Source: an uncultured Bacteroidales bacterium (lineage in GTDB: Bacteria > Bacteroidota > Bacteroidia > Bacteroidales > UBA932). Taken from it: a DNA stretch of 64,000 bases. The stretch spans positions 310,001 through 374,000 of the forward strand of contig CAKUTA010000002.1 of the NCBI GenBank assembly GCA_934691625.1, in the 5' to 3' direction. The notes under the pieces are model-generated. The model searched no databases. It worked only from the letters and a program-made list of their open reading frames with translations, and was not told where the DNA came from. Within the stretch, counting starts at the first letter, position 1, and each line of letters begins with the position of its first letter. This document shows positions 34,040-42,940 of the stretch, piece by piece. The position numbers and the translations under genes were made by a program.

Positions 34040-34198
34040 TACGCAACTCGTTAATTTATAATTATTTAACGTTTTCAAAAATAGATCATGTGACGATTTT
34101 GAAAAATGTTAATGTGTTGATATTTAATTAATTAACTAAAAATATGCGCTTTGGGGCTACACGCTTTATCTGGTACAAGCCTGAAGTGCATAAGTCCG
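34040..34198 (-). repeat. element B copy 5 (xthA leader)
   Basis: The core is TTTTCAAAA (34072-34080) and TTTTGAAAA (34097-34105). The right arm runs through GTTAATGTGTTGATATTTAA, ATTAATTAACT and CTTTATCTGGTACAAGCCTG to the end GAAGTGCATAAGTCCG at 34198. That end is the inverse of the left end of copy 2 at 21860. The left arm shares TCGTTAATTTATAATTATTT with copy 2. It stops 7 nt before the xthA ATG, so the element forms the whole near leader of that gene. Confidence 0.75.
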
Positions 34199-34205
34199 AA
34201 TTCTT

Positions 34206-34964
34206 ATGAAGATTAAACTTATATCCTGGAATGTGAACGGGCTTAGAGCCTGTGCGGGGAAAGGCTTTGAAGAATCTTTCAAGGCGTTGGACGCCGATGT
34301 GTTCTGTCTGCAGGAGACCAAGATGCAGGCGGGGCAGCTGGACCTGGAGTTCGACGGCTATGAATCCTACTGGAACTACGCCGACAAGAAAGGATACTCC
34401 GGCACCGCGATATATACCCGTGTGAAGCCATTGTCAGTGACACTGGACATGGGCATTGATGAACACGACCACGAGGGACGCATTATTACGATGGAATTTG
34501 CAGAATTCTATCTTGTATGCGTGTATGTGCCGAACTCGCAGGACGGGCTTAAACGTCTGGACTACAGGATGAAATGGGAAGATGACTTCCGCTCCTATGT
34601 CTGCGGACTGGCGAAGCTCAAAGGTGTCGTCATCTGTGGCGATCTCAATGTCGCACATGAGGAGATAGACATAAAGAATCCTGCATCCAACAGGCGTAAT
34701 GCCGGATTTACCGATGAAGAGCGGGGAAAATTCACAGAACTTCTGAATGCCGGATTTGTCGATTCCTGGCGCATGCTTAACCCTGACACTGTGAAATACT
34801 CATGGTGGTCATACCGTTTCCAGGCCCGTCAGCGCAATGCCGGATGGCGTATTGACTATTTCGTGGTGTCACAGTCCCTTAAGGGCTGCATTGCCGGTGC
34901 GGAAATCCATAATGAGATTTCAGGCTCGGACCATTGTCCTATAGAACTTGAACTGAATGTCTGA
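34206..34964 (+). CDS. xthA: exodeoxyribonuclease III / AP endonuclease
   Basis: The 252-residue protein has the complete EEP nuclease set: KLISWNVNGLRAC (metal-binding Asn), VFCLQETKM (catalytic Glu), VYVPNSQDG, VICGDLNVAHEEIDIKNP (Asp and Asn), and SGSDHCPIELE (His at the C-terminus). It repairs abasic sites and trims 3' blocks in DNA. Element B copy 5 ends 7 nt before its start. The longer frame of the following nucleoside hydrolase gene would overlap its stop by 8 bases. Confidence 0.94.
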   Translation: MKIKLISWNVNGLRACAGKGFEESFKALDADVFCLQETKMQAGQLDLEFDGYESYWNYADKKGYSGTAIYTRVKPLSVTLDMGIDEHDHEGRIITMEFAEFYLVCVYVPNSQDGLKRLDYRMKWEDDFRSYVCGLAKLKGVVICGDLNVAHEEIDIKNPASNRRNAGFTDEERGKFTELLNAGFVDSWRMLNPDTVKYSWWSYRFQARQRNAGWRIDYFVVSQSLKGCIAGAEIHNEISGSDHCPIELELNV

Positions 34965-34980
34965 AACAGCGTTTAAGCCG

Positions 34981-36021
34981 ATGAAAAATGTGATCATGGT
35001 GGCCACGGCATGTGCCGTGGCATTGTGTGCAGTATGCTGCGGACAGAATAAACCTGTATCTGACAGGTATCCGGAACATGTCATATTCGAAACCGACCTT
35101 GGCAATGACATTGACGATGCTATGGCTCTGGACATGCTCTACAAGTATATGGATGCTGACTCTCTGGAGCTGCTGGCGCTCAGCATCAACAAGCCCGGTA
35201 CAGCTCCAGCCGTGTATGCGGACATCATGAACCGGTGGTACGGCTACCCTGATATTCCTGCCGCCATACTCCGTGAAGGTGCTGACTGCGAGACAGATGC
35301 CGTCAACTATGCCAGTGCGGTAGCTGGGATGAAGAGCGATAACGGGGCGCCCCTCTTTCCACGCTCGATAGAGAGCATTGACAGCCTCCCTGCCCCGGAA
35401 AAACTGTACCGCAAGATACTGGCATCAAGCGCAGACTCCTCTGTAACAGTGATTTCCACAGGCTTCTTCACAAATCTGGCAAGGCTTCTGGAAAGCGGTC
35501 CTGACGAGTTCTCGGAACTCACGGGGCGGGAACTCGTGGCACGTAAGGTCCGCTCGATGTGCTGCATGGCAGGATGCTTCAATGATACGATTCCGGCGGA
35601 GTACAATGTGAAAAAGGATATCCCGGCAGCACGCAAGGTGTTTGCCGAATGGCCTGGAGAGATAACGGCATCCCCATTCGAGCTGGGCTTCAGCATCAGA
35701 TATCCCGCAGAAAGTATAGAAAATGATTTCGGCTGGGCTGAGGAACATCCTATGACAGAAGCCTATAAAGTGTATAGGCCGATGCCGTACAGCCGTCAGA
35801 CATGGGATCTTACAGCTGTGCTTTATGCCGTGGAGCCTGACAGGGGATATTTCAATGTCTCTCCTGCAGGAGAAATCTCCGTGGATGAAAACGGACGCAC
35901 CATTTTCAAGGAAACGCCCTCTGGAAAGCATCATTATCTGACAGTTACCGGTCCTCAGAAGCGCCGCATACGCTCCCGGTTTATCGAAATGATTTCATGT
36001 AAGCCACGGCATAATAGTTAA
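34981..36021 (+). CDS. nucleoside-hydrolase-like lipoprotein
   Basis: From the ATG at 34981 the protein has 346 residues, with a lipoprotein signal peptide ending in CAVCC. The nucleoside hydrolase core begins with FETDLGNDIDDAMALDML, the counterpart of the calcium-binding Asp cluster, though the first Asp is Glu here. STGFFTNLARLLESGPDE and CMAGCF follow, then a late RQTWDLTAVLYAV segment. It would split N-glycosidic bonds of nucleosides or related glycosides in the periplasm or at the surface. A paralog lies at 38637 in the ribokinase locus, suggesting shared function. An ATG at 34957 is in frame but overlaps xthA. Confidence 0.78.
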   Translation: MKNVIMVATACAVALCAVCCGQNKPVSDRYPEHVIFETDLGNDIDDAMALDMLYKYMDADSLELLALSINKPGTAPAVYADIMNRWYGYPDIPAAILREGADCETDAVNYASAVAGMKSDNGAPLFPRSIESIDSLPAPEKLYRKILASSADSSVTVISTGFFTNLARLLESGPDEFSELTGRELVARKVRSMCCMAGCFNDTIPAEYNVKKDIPAARKVFAEWPGEITASPFELGFSIRYPAESIENDFGWAEEHPMTEAYKVYRPMPYSRQTWDLTAVLYAVEPDRGYFNVSPAGEISVDENGRTIFKETPSGKHHYLTVTGPQKRRIRSRFIEMISCKPRHNS

Positions 36022-36041
36022 AGGGCTGAGATATAATGAAA

Positions 36042-36088
36042 TAGACATTTTCAAAATCACCGAAACTGGAATTTTGAAAATGTCTATA
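36042..36088. terminator. 17-bp stem-loop between convergent genes (element B core)
   Basis: ATAGACATTTTCAAAAT (36042-36058) and ATTTTGAAAATGTCTAT (36072-36088) pair without mismatch around a 13-nt loop. The inner stem and the loop length match element B, but the usual flanking arms are not seen. Lying between the 3' ends of the nucleoside hydrolase and GH109-like genes, it probably ends transcription from both sides. Confidence 0.65.
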
Positions 36089-36110
36089 TAATTGATAGCT
36101 TCTAAAGGCT

Positions 36111-37508
36111 CTATTCAGAATGTCTGTAGCCATGGATTTTCTGCCACTTGCCGCGGGTGAAGTCTGGTATCCTGACAGGCTTGCTGCCGTTGGCAATAGA
36201 CACTGCGGACAGTTCCCCGATGCATGACCACTCTGCTGCATCATAGACATCCATGTCAAGAGGCTTGCCGTTCCTCAGGCACCATACCATGCGGTAATCC
36301 ATGATATAGTCCATTCCTCCGTGCCCGCCTACAGCCTTGGCCTTCTCCTCGATATCCTTGACGATAGGGCTCTGGTACTTTTTCATCAGCTCATCATATA
36401 CGTCAGAAGAAACGAAGCTGTGTGCCGACAGATTCTCGAAATTGCCGTCTCCGCTGATCTGTTCAGGCTCGAAGGCAAACCCTGGATAAGGATATTTCTC
36501 TGCATAGCCCTTGGTTCCGACCACCTGATACATCCTGTCGTAAGGACGCGGTGTATAGACATTGTGCTGAAGCAGGATTGTCTTGCCGTTGACTGTCCTG
36601 ATCATTGTCGAAGTCTGGTCGCCGTTTGCGAAAGTGTCTGCTCCCATGTCCTTCTTCGCAGTCTCCAGGCCGACAACTGAATTTGTCGCCATGGAAACCA
36701 GATAGTCCATCCTGTCGCCGCGGTGGATATTAAGTACCTGGCAGTCAGGGCCCAGTCCATGTGTGGCATATACGTCTCCTGAATGTGCCTGGTCGAAAGC
36801 GAGGCGCCAGTTGTCATGATATCTGTCCCAGAACTCCGCCAGATTGTGGATATATGCGCCTTCGGCATGGATAACCTCGCCGAAAAGCCCCTGCTGCGCC
36901 ATATTCAGGGTCGTAAGCTCATAGAAATCATACACGCAGTTCTCCAGCATCATGCAGTGCCTTCTGGTCTGTTCTGATACATCGACAAGCTCCCAGCACT
37001 CCTTTATGGATGTCGCCGCCGGGACCTCTACCGCTACATGCTTGCCGTGCTGCATAGCATAGACAGCCATCTCCACGTGCATGTTCCAGGGGGTGCAGAT
37101 ATACACGAGATTGATATCATTACGCTCGCAGAGCTGCTTCCAGCTTTCCGCACCGACATATTCTGCCGCAGCAGGCTTTCCTGCCTTCTTCAATATCTCC
37201 TGCGCTTTCTCGACCCTATCCTTCTCCAGGTCGCAGAGCGCCACTGTCCTGGTCCCGTCAATGTATGTGAATCTTGTGACAGCCCCAGGGCCTCTCATTC
37301 CGAGACCGATGAAACCTACCCTTACCGTATCGACAGGTTCTGCCGCGAATTGCAGCATATCCTCCTGTCCTTCAGCTGGTTTAGGCTCATTGAATACGAT
37401 GACACCGTCCTCGATTCTGTAGTTCTCTCCTGTCTTGCAGTCTTTCCCGCAGCATCCGGACAATGCCGCCGCTGCCAGTGTTGCCAATGCTAAAAGCTTG
37501 TGGTTCAT
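36111..37508 (-). CDS. GH109-like Gfo/Idh/MocA lipoprotein
   Basis: From the ATG at 37508 the protein has 465 residues, with a lipoprotein signal peptide ending in LSGC. The NAD-binding Rossmann fold starts with VRVGFIGLGMRGPGAV, followed by VYICTPWNMHVEMAVYAM and GKHVAVEVPAA. A segment with DVYATHGLGPDCQVLN and YPYPGFAFEPEQISG matches GH109 alpha-N-acetylgalactosaminidases, which use NAD in an oxidation-elimination mechanism. The real substrate may differ from GalNAc. It is the last gene of the ribokinase/SusCD operon. An alternative ATG lies at 37514. Confidence 0.75.
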   Translation of the reverse strand: MNHKLLALATLAAAALSGCCGKDCKTGENYRIEDGVIVFNEPKPAEGQEDMLQFAAEPVDTVRVGFIGLGMRGPGAVTRFTYIDGTRTVALCDLEKDRVEKAQEILKKAGKPAAAEYVGAESWKQLCERNDINLVYICTPWNMHVEMAVYAMQHGKHVAVEVPAATSIKECWELVDVSEQTRRHCMMLENCVYDFYELTTLNMAQQGLFGEVIHAEGAYIHNLAEFWDRYHDNWRLAFDQAHSGDVYATHGLGPDCQVLNIHRGDRMDYLVSMATNSVVGLETAKKDMGADTFANGDQTSTMIRTVNGKTILLQHNVYTPRPYDRMYQVVGTKGYAEKYPYPGFAFEPEQISGDGNFENLSAHSFVSSDVYDELMKKYQSPIVKDIEEKAKAVGGHGGMDYIMDYRMVWCLRNGKPLDMDVYDAAEWSCIGELSAVSIANGSKPVRIPDFTRGKWQKIHGYRHSE

Positions 37509-37589
37509 GATCATTATGTCGTTTAATATGTGTTCCCGCCTGATGCGGATTCCAAAGTTACACAATAATGGGCAAAGAACAGTATTGCG

Positions 37590-38603
37590 CTAGTTTCCTC
37601 CGGAAACAATGATACAGTCGAGTCCAGCCACGAAAAGAAGGAACATGACACCCAGAAGCCAATAGACATTCTTCTGCCCGCCCTTGAATTCCTTCCACAC
37701 AAATACGCCCCAGACAGCCGCGATCATCGGAGCTCCCTGTCCCAATGCATAAGACACGGCAGCACCAGCTTTCCCCGATGCGATATAGCTGAAAGCTGTG
37801 CCGAGACACCAGATGGCACCTCCGAGAACGCCTGTAAGGTGGGTCTTGAACGAGCCGGCGAAATAGGACTTGTATGAGACCGGCTCCCCGATGAACGGAT
37901 GGCGCATCACGAAAGTGTTGAATATGAAGTTGCTCAGGAACACTCCGATGCTGAACACGAAAATAGCGCTGTACGGAGTGAGCATGCCAGCTGCAGGATG
38001 CGCGAAGTCATTGAGATCCATAGCCTTTGCCACGAACCTGTAGAACAGGGACATGAGCACGCCTGCGACCACGGCGAGAACCAGCCCCTTGCGGCTGGAA
38101 CCCTTTTCACCGTCTGAAGACTTCTGCATCTTTCCGGATGCAATGCCGTTGCAGATGATCGCCACCACTATCAGTGCCACGCCTGCGAACAGGATCGCAG
38201 GATCGCCCTTCGGAGCTCCTATATAATTGATTATCACACCAAGCACAAGCGAAAGCCCCACTCCGAGCGGAAACGCTACGGACAGCCCGGCTATGGATGT
38301 GGATGCCGACAGCAGGATGTTGGATGCATTGAAAATCACACCGCCGAGGATGACGCTCCAGATGTTGCTCCATTCCGCCTGCCCCAGGTCCTGCAGGAAC
38401 GGACGGCCTTCACTGCCGAAGCTCCCCATCGTGAACGAGATGAGGATCGAGAACAGCAGCATGCCGATCACATAGTCCCAGTAGAACAATTCATAGCGCC
38501 AGCTTCTGGATGCCAGTTTCTGGGTGTTGCCCCATGAACCCCAGCACATCATGGTGATAAAGCAGAACAATACTGCCAATGTGTAGCTGTTTACAATAAA
38601 CAT
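37590..38603 (-). CDS. GRP/RhaT-type sugar transporter (RusT-like)
   Basis: The 337-residue inner-membrane protein has about ten TM helices, starting with YTLAVLFCFITMMCWGSWGNTQKL and including ASTSIAGLSVAFPLGVGLSLVLGVI (both given in part of their length) and, near the end, SYALGQGAPMIAAVWGVFVWKEFKG. This is the drug/metabolite-type fold of GRP family sugar transporters. The pairing with ribokinase, nucleoside hydrolase and SusC/D recalls the transporter of the ribose utilization system of Bacteroides thetaiotaomicron, so ribose is the likely substrate. That substrate assignment is inferred from context only. Confidence 0.72.
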   Translation of the reverse strand: MFIVNSYTLAVLFCFITMMCWGSWGNTQKLASRSWRYELFYWDYVIGMLLFSILISFTMGSFGSEGRPFLQDLGQAEWSNIWSVILGGVIFNASNILLSASTSIAGLSVAFPLGVGLSLVLGVIINYIGAPKGDPAILFAGVALIVVAIICNGIASGKMQKSSDGEKGSSRKGLVLAVVAGVLMSLFYRFVAKAMDLNDFAHPAAGMLTPYSAIFVFSIGVFLSNFIFNTFVMRHPFIGEPVSYKSYFAGSFKTHLTGVLGGAIWCLGTAFSYIASGKAGAAVSYALGQGAPMIAAVWGVFVWKEFKGGQKNVYWLLGVMFLLFVAGLDCIIVSGGN

Positions 38604-38636
38604 GGTATTCTCAATTATTTCAAAACAGATTCGTCG

Positions 38637-39653
38637 TTATTTTTTCGTCCCTTTTACTCTTGCCACCAGCGAGTCCTGGGCCTCCTTCGTGCGCTCTGGA
38701 GCGATGATCAGATATCTCTGCAGTCCGTCAGGAGCAGGAGAGAACACGCTCAGCCCGTCGTCCTCGATGGTGATATGTCCAGGCTCCGAAAGGCGGAACA
38801 GCGTGTTATCCGGTTCTGCCGCCTGATATGCCGCAGTCAGGTCCCATGTTTCGCGGTCGTAAGGCATCTTCCCGTAATGGCAATATGCGATGGTGAGAGG
38901 ATTCCTGAGCGTATCCCCGAAATCCCTTTCTATGCTTTCGTGTGGATAATGTATGGCGCATCCGACCTCATACCCGCTTGCAACCAGCGGCACGGGGCAT
39001 TTGCTGAAGACTGTCTGGGCAGCCGGGATATCTCCACGGATGTTCCATTCCGGTATCCTGTCCGTGCTGTACATTCCGCCCATGAGATAAAGGGCTTTTG
39101 CCTTTTTAGCCATAAGCTCGATGCCCGACAGTTCCGAAATCTCATCCGGACCTGAATCCAGAAGCCTTCCGATATTCGTCAGAGGCCCGATTGCAAGGAG
39201 AACAATACTGTTGTCATCCTTCGCGTCAGCCAGCTGCCTGCGCAGCACAATATGACCAGGTTCCACGTTGTTTGTATCGACCTGCGGCTTCAGGATCTTC
39301 TCGCCGTCTGCGGTGGCGCCGAGGGTAGGGAGGAGATAGTAGTAGTCGTCCGGGGAATCGCCGTCGTATGCAAATCCCAGAGGAATGTCCTCCAGGCCGT
39401 TATAGCGGAGATAGCCGTCAGCAAACTCCAGCGAGTGCCTGTTGCATTTGCTGATGGTGACCGCCTTGAGATCAATGAGCCCTGCCTTGTCATAATTTAT
39501 AATCATCTGCATCGCCAGGACATCGTCAATGTCGTTGCCTATATCGGTGTCCAGGATGAGGCTCACCGGCTTTTCTTTCTGCGGACTGCCGCAGCTTGTG
39601 AGGAATGCACTGGCGATAAGCGCCAATGCGGCTATTCTGATAATCCGTTTCAT
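38637..39653 (-). CDS. nucleoside-hydrolase-like lipoprotein
   Basis: The 338-residue protein has a lipoprotein signal peptide ending in FLTSC and the nucleoside hydrolase core with LILDTDIGNDIDDVLAMQM, the Asp cluster that binds calcium and ribose. Later segments are IVLLAIGPLTNIGRLLDSGP, LYLMGGMY and RETWDLTAAYQAA. It should release ribose (or a related sugar) from nucleosides outside the cytoplasm, feeding the transporter encoded downstream and the ribokinase upstream. It overlaps the preceding DUF4832 gene by 4 bases (ATGA). The paralog at 34981 has Glu at the first position of the Asp cluster, while this copy keeps Asp. Confidence 0.82.
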   Translation of the reverse strand: MKRIIRIAALALIASAFLTSCGSPQKEKPVSLILDTDIGNDIDDVLAMQMIINYDKAGLIDLKAVTISKCNRHSLEFADGYLRYNGLEDIPLGFAYDGDSPDDYYYLLPTLGATADGEKILKPQVDTNNVEPGHIVLRRQLADAKDDNSIVLLAIGPLTNIGRLLDSGPDEISELSGIELMAKKAKALYLMGGMYSTDRIPEWNIRGDIPAAQTVFSKCPVPLVASGYEVGCAIHYPHESIERDFGDTLRNPLTIAYCHYGKMPYDRETWDLTAAYQAAEPDNTLFRLSEPGHITIEDDGLSVFSPAPDGLQRYLIIAPERTKEAQDSLVARVKGTKK

Positions 39654-41287
39654 TTTAAGATGTATTTCAATGTCTTGTCATTCTGTATATCGGCAAAACT
39701 GTCAGTATCGAGAGCCGGTGCCCCGCCATTCACTCCGATGCTTATATATCCGAGAGGTGTTCTTCCTCCAGTGAAGTAGTTCGTGTTGGCGAACCTGACT
39801 GAAGGCAGCATTCCGGCCGGATCCAGTATTGCCAGTGCAATCACATATCTTCCAGGCTTGATTCTATCGGCAGTAAAGTCGCAGCTGATATGATTGACAG
39901 GAGCTTGCGAGATATACCTGCCTGTCTCTCTGTCCCAGTTCTCTCCAGGCATCCACCCGGTAATATCAGCATTGTCAATTACATGAGCATATACTTTCTC
40001 GTGTGTGTCCGTATCCAGAAGCGAGACTTCCACTGGCCATCGGTAATAGAAGGGTGAAGAACCTGTATTCTTTACCGAGAACTCCAGATGCACAGGCTTT
40101 CCATTATCTGCCGCTGCAGTATATTCTGCATCCGAGAGCACGAACCTGTGTCCCATTGCTTTCTGCAGTTCACCGGCGCGTTCAAGGAACAGGGAATCAC
40201 TCCAGTCCGCCCATGTCACGCCCCCAAGGTGGTTGCAATGCAAGTTGCGTATCTGTTCGAGAATAAGGCTGAAAGTTTTCTCGCTTTTCAGACAGTCCTC
40301 CAGACATCTGTGCCCATCCAGATAAAGGCTTCCCCAGTTCCAGGTGATTTCTCCTCCTATCGGCTGCGTTTTCCATCTGTCGCCGAGAGACAGCATCTGC
40401 CTGTAGCCGCGCTCCACCTCTTCATCGATTGCCCATGAGTCCCAGTAGATGCCGAAATCATAGTCCCTGAAATCGTAAGCGTATCTGACCATCACCTTCT
40501 TGTTCTTGAAAGCCTTGGTGAAAGCATCGCCGAGTACCTTGTCGATTCCGTCTATCCAGGTTCTGCCATAGACATGCTTCGGCTCATCATGCGGTGGCCA
40601 GAAGGTGGTGATGTCCGGGTCGTGCTGTTCTCCCCATTCTCCGATGATGCCCATCTCGACAAAAGCCACGCGAGGGTCATTGTCCCACGCTTCTCCTAGC
40701 TTCTTAACGAATGACGACACCCTTTCATTGAACTCCGGGGCGAAATATCCGCCCTTTATAGGCGTCAAGGAATCCTTCTTCTCCAGATAGCAGGTCCATT
40801 CTCCAGGAACATTCTTGTATGGAGCGTCTTCCGGAGCCATGTCTGAAGGCCAATGCCACCCGTTGAGGTCGTCAGGATTGGAAGGGTCTTTCGGCTTGCC
40901 TCCGTGCCAGGGTTCAACCCATACGAGGTACGCCCGCGGGATGATCTTCATGTTCATGTCCTCGACTCCTTCCCATCTATGGTTACTGTATGCGATGACC
41001 TTGTCCACACCGTCGGACTTGACATTTTCCATCATGTCCCACTGCATATATTCCTTGTTCATCGTTCCGTATGGGTAAGGGTATTCATCCCTTTTCCTGT
41101 CGATGCCTGGCGAGAAGAATTCTCGCCATCCTTTCATCGTGTTCCTGAAAGCCGGCTGATATTCAGCCATCGTCACATGAACCATAGAACCATCTGTTCT
41201 GGCGCTATAAGTATCAGTGCCGCTGTTACCGCACGAAAAACACAGAAATAGGGCAGGGATAAGCAAAGATATTGATATTCTGCTCAT
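39650..41287 (-). CDS. DUF4832/DUF4874-type putative glycosidase lipoprotein, paralog 2
   Basis: The 545-residue protein has a lipoprotein signal peptide ending in FLCFSC. A TIM-barrel-like N-terminal part follows (about 45-380), with FRNTMKGWREFFSPGI, KVIAYSNHRWEGVEDMN, RVAFVEMGIIGEWGEQHDP and GGEITWNWGS. The C-terminal beta-sandwich (about 400-520; NTGSSPFYYRWPVEVSLLD) matches DUF4832. The acidic residues in GIIGEWGE and GGEITW are catalytic candidates, but no activity is established for this family to my knowledge. It shares one base (TAATG) with the upstream paralog and overlaps the nucleoside hydrolase gene by 4 bases, so the three are translationally coupled. Confidence 0.72.
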   Translation of the reverse strand: MSRISISLLIPALFLCFSCGNSGTDTYSARTDGSMVHVTMAEYQPAFRNTMKGWREFFSPGIDRKRDEYPYPYGTMNKEYMQWDMMENVKSDGVDKVIAYSNHRWEGVEDMNMKIIPRAYLVWVEPWHGGKPKDPSNPDDLNGWHWPSDMAPEDAPYKNVPGEWTCYLEKKDSLTPIKGGYFAPEFNERVSSFVKKLGEAWDNDPRVAFVEMGIIGEWGEQHDPDITTFWPPHDEPKHVYGRTWIDGIDKVLGDAFTKAFKNKKVMVRYAYDFRDYDFGIYWDSWAIDEEVERGYRQMLSLGDRWKTQPIGGEITWNWGSLYLDGHRCLEDCLKSEKTFSLILEQIRNLHCNHLGGVTWADWSDSLFLERAGELQKAMGHRFVLSDAEYTAAADNGKPVHLEFSVKNTGSSPFYYRWPVEVSLLDTDTHEKVYAHVIDNADITGWMPGENWDRETGRYISQAPVNHISCDFTADRIKPGRYVIALAILDPAGMLPSVRFANTNYFTGGRTPLGYISIGVNGGAPALDTDSFADIQNDKTLKYILK

Positions 41288-42909
41288 TACTTATTAAACA
41301 CGTAGTAGAGTGAATGGTCATTCTGAATATCATCGAACTCAGTTGCGGAAATCTTGTAGCTGTCGATGTCCTCCCCGATTCCGACATAGCCCATAGGGTG
41401 CCTTCCGCCATTGAAATAATTCATTGCAGCGAAGCGCAGTGACGGAAGCATCCCGGCAGGATCCAGGACGGCTATGCCGATGGCATATTTCCCGGGTTTC
41501 ACATCCGCCCCTATCTTTATGGTCTCATTGATTTCATAGACTTCAGCAGGTTTCCTGTACTGGTGCGTAGCACTGTCATAGTCGTCGCCAGGCATCCACT
41601 GCGAAATCTTGGGAGAAGTCAATGTCGTTTTCCATACGGCATCTTTCGTCTGCGGGTCAATCAGAGAAATCTCCACAGGCCAGTCATAGTAGAATGGAGA
41701 TGAACCAGTGTTCTGTACCTTGAACGAGATTTTCGCTTCCTTTCCTGGATCCACACGCACAGGATAGCTGAAGTCTTTCAGTACGAAATGGTATCCCATG
41801 ATTTTCTGTATGGCACCGGCATTGGCAAGGAACACATTGTTCTTGAAGTTTGCCCATGTCACACCTCCAAGATGGTTCGTATGCAGCTCGCGTACCTGGT
41901 CGATGATAAGCTGCCTGGTATCCTCATTGTTCACACAGTCCTCGAGGCTGCGGTAGCCCTTGTTATACAGGCTGCCCCATGCCCAGGTGATTTCACCGCC
42001 CATCGGCTGTGTCTTCCATCTGTCGCCAAGTTTCTTGATGGCATTGAAGCCTCTATCCTGCTCCTCGTCGATGGCGAATGAATCCCAGTAGTTGCCGAAT
42101 TCATAGTCGTTGAACTCGTAGGCATAGCGGACCATGACCTTCTTGTTCTTGAACGCCTCCTTGAATGCATCTCCGAGCACTTTCTCTATTCCTGGTATCC
42201 ATGTTCTTCCTGCCACGTGATTCGGCTGATAATGAGGCGGGAATATGGTGGAGATGTCCGGATCGTGATGCTCTCCCCATTCTCCGATGAGTCCCATCTC
42301 GACATAAGCCACGCGCGGGTCATTGTCCCAGGCCTCTCCAAGCTTCTTTATGAGCTTCTTCATCCTGTCAGGGAATGTCGGATCGAAATAGCCTCCAGTG
42401 CTCGGAGTGTTGTTGTCATCCGAGCGCACTTCCCGAGGAAAGTCGCTTGGCCAGTGCCATCCGTTCAGATCGTCAGGGTTGTCGGTATATGTGTTCTTTT
42501 CCTTTCCGCCCTCGTATGCTTCCATCCACACGATATATGGTCTTGGCACGACCTTTATGTTCATGTCCTCGACTCCTTCCCATCTGTGGTTGCTGTATGC
42601 GATGACCTTGTCCACTCCGTCTGACTCGACATTCTCCATCATGTTCCATTGCATATACTCCTTGATGATGGAACCGTAAGGGTAAGGATATTTAGCCCGC
42701 TTCTTGTCTATGCCCGGTCCGAAGAATTCTCTCCAGCCTTTCATCGGGTTGCGGAAGGCATTGTAATATTCAAAAGGGGTGCTGGTCACAATTCCGTCTT
42801 TGACGGTAACCGTCTCAGTTACAGGCGCCATCTCATTAGCGCTTTCCTTGCAGCCGCAGATGGCGGCCACAAGGAAAAGGCTGGAGAGTATCAGTCTTAC
42901 TGATTTCAT
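41287..42909 (-). CDS. DUF4832/DUF4874-type putative glycosidase lipoprotein, paralog 1
   Basis: From the ATG at 42909 the protein has 540 residues and a lipoprotein signal peptide ending in AICGC. It is a close paralog of the next gene along nearly its whole length, sharing PMKGWREFFGPGI, KVIAYSNHRWEGVEDMN, VAYVEMGLIGEWGEHHDP, GGEITWAWGS and the C-terminal NTGSSPFYYDWPVEISLID of DUF4832. The pair looks like a tandem duplication. Differences near the middle (a shorter insert after GWHWPSD) may change specificity. It follows the SusD-like gene and would act on the glycoside bound by the SusC/D pair. The longer frame to 42936 is less likely because it lacks a signal peptide start. Confidence 0.72.
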   Translation of the reverse strand: MKSVRLILSSLFLVAAICGCKESANEMAPVTETVTVKDGIVTSTPFEYYNAFRNPMKGWREFFGPGIDKKRAKYPYPYGSIIKEYMQWNMMENVESDGVDKVIAYSNHRWEGVEDMNIKVVPRPYIVWMEAYEGGKEKNTYTDNPDDLNGWHWPSDFPREVRSDDNNTPSTGGYFDPTFPDRMKKLIKKLGEAWDNDPRVAYVEMGLIGEWGEHHDPDISTIFPPHYQPNHVAGRTWIPGIEKVLGDAFKEAFKNKKVMVRYAYEFNDYEFGNYWDSFAIDEEQDRGFNAIKKLGDRWKTQPMGGEITWAWGSLYNKGYRSLEDCVNNEDTRQLIIDQVRELHTNHLGGVTWANFKNNVFLANAGAIQKIMGYHFVLKDFSYPVRVDPGKEAKISFKVQNTGSSPFYYDWPVEISLIDPQTKDAVWKTTLTSPKISQWMPGDDYDSATHQYRKPAEVYEINETIKIGADVKPGKYAIGIAVLDPAGMLPSLRFAAMNYFNGGRHPMGYVGIGEDIDSYKISATEFDDIQNDHSLYYVFNK

Positions 42910-42940
42910 ATAGCAGTTTTCAGATAAAGTTAGCAAAAAA

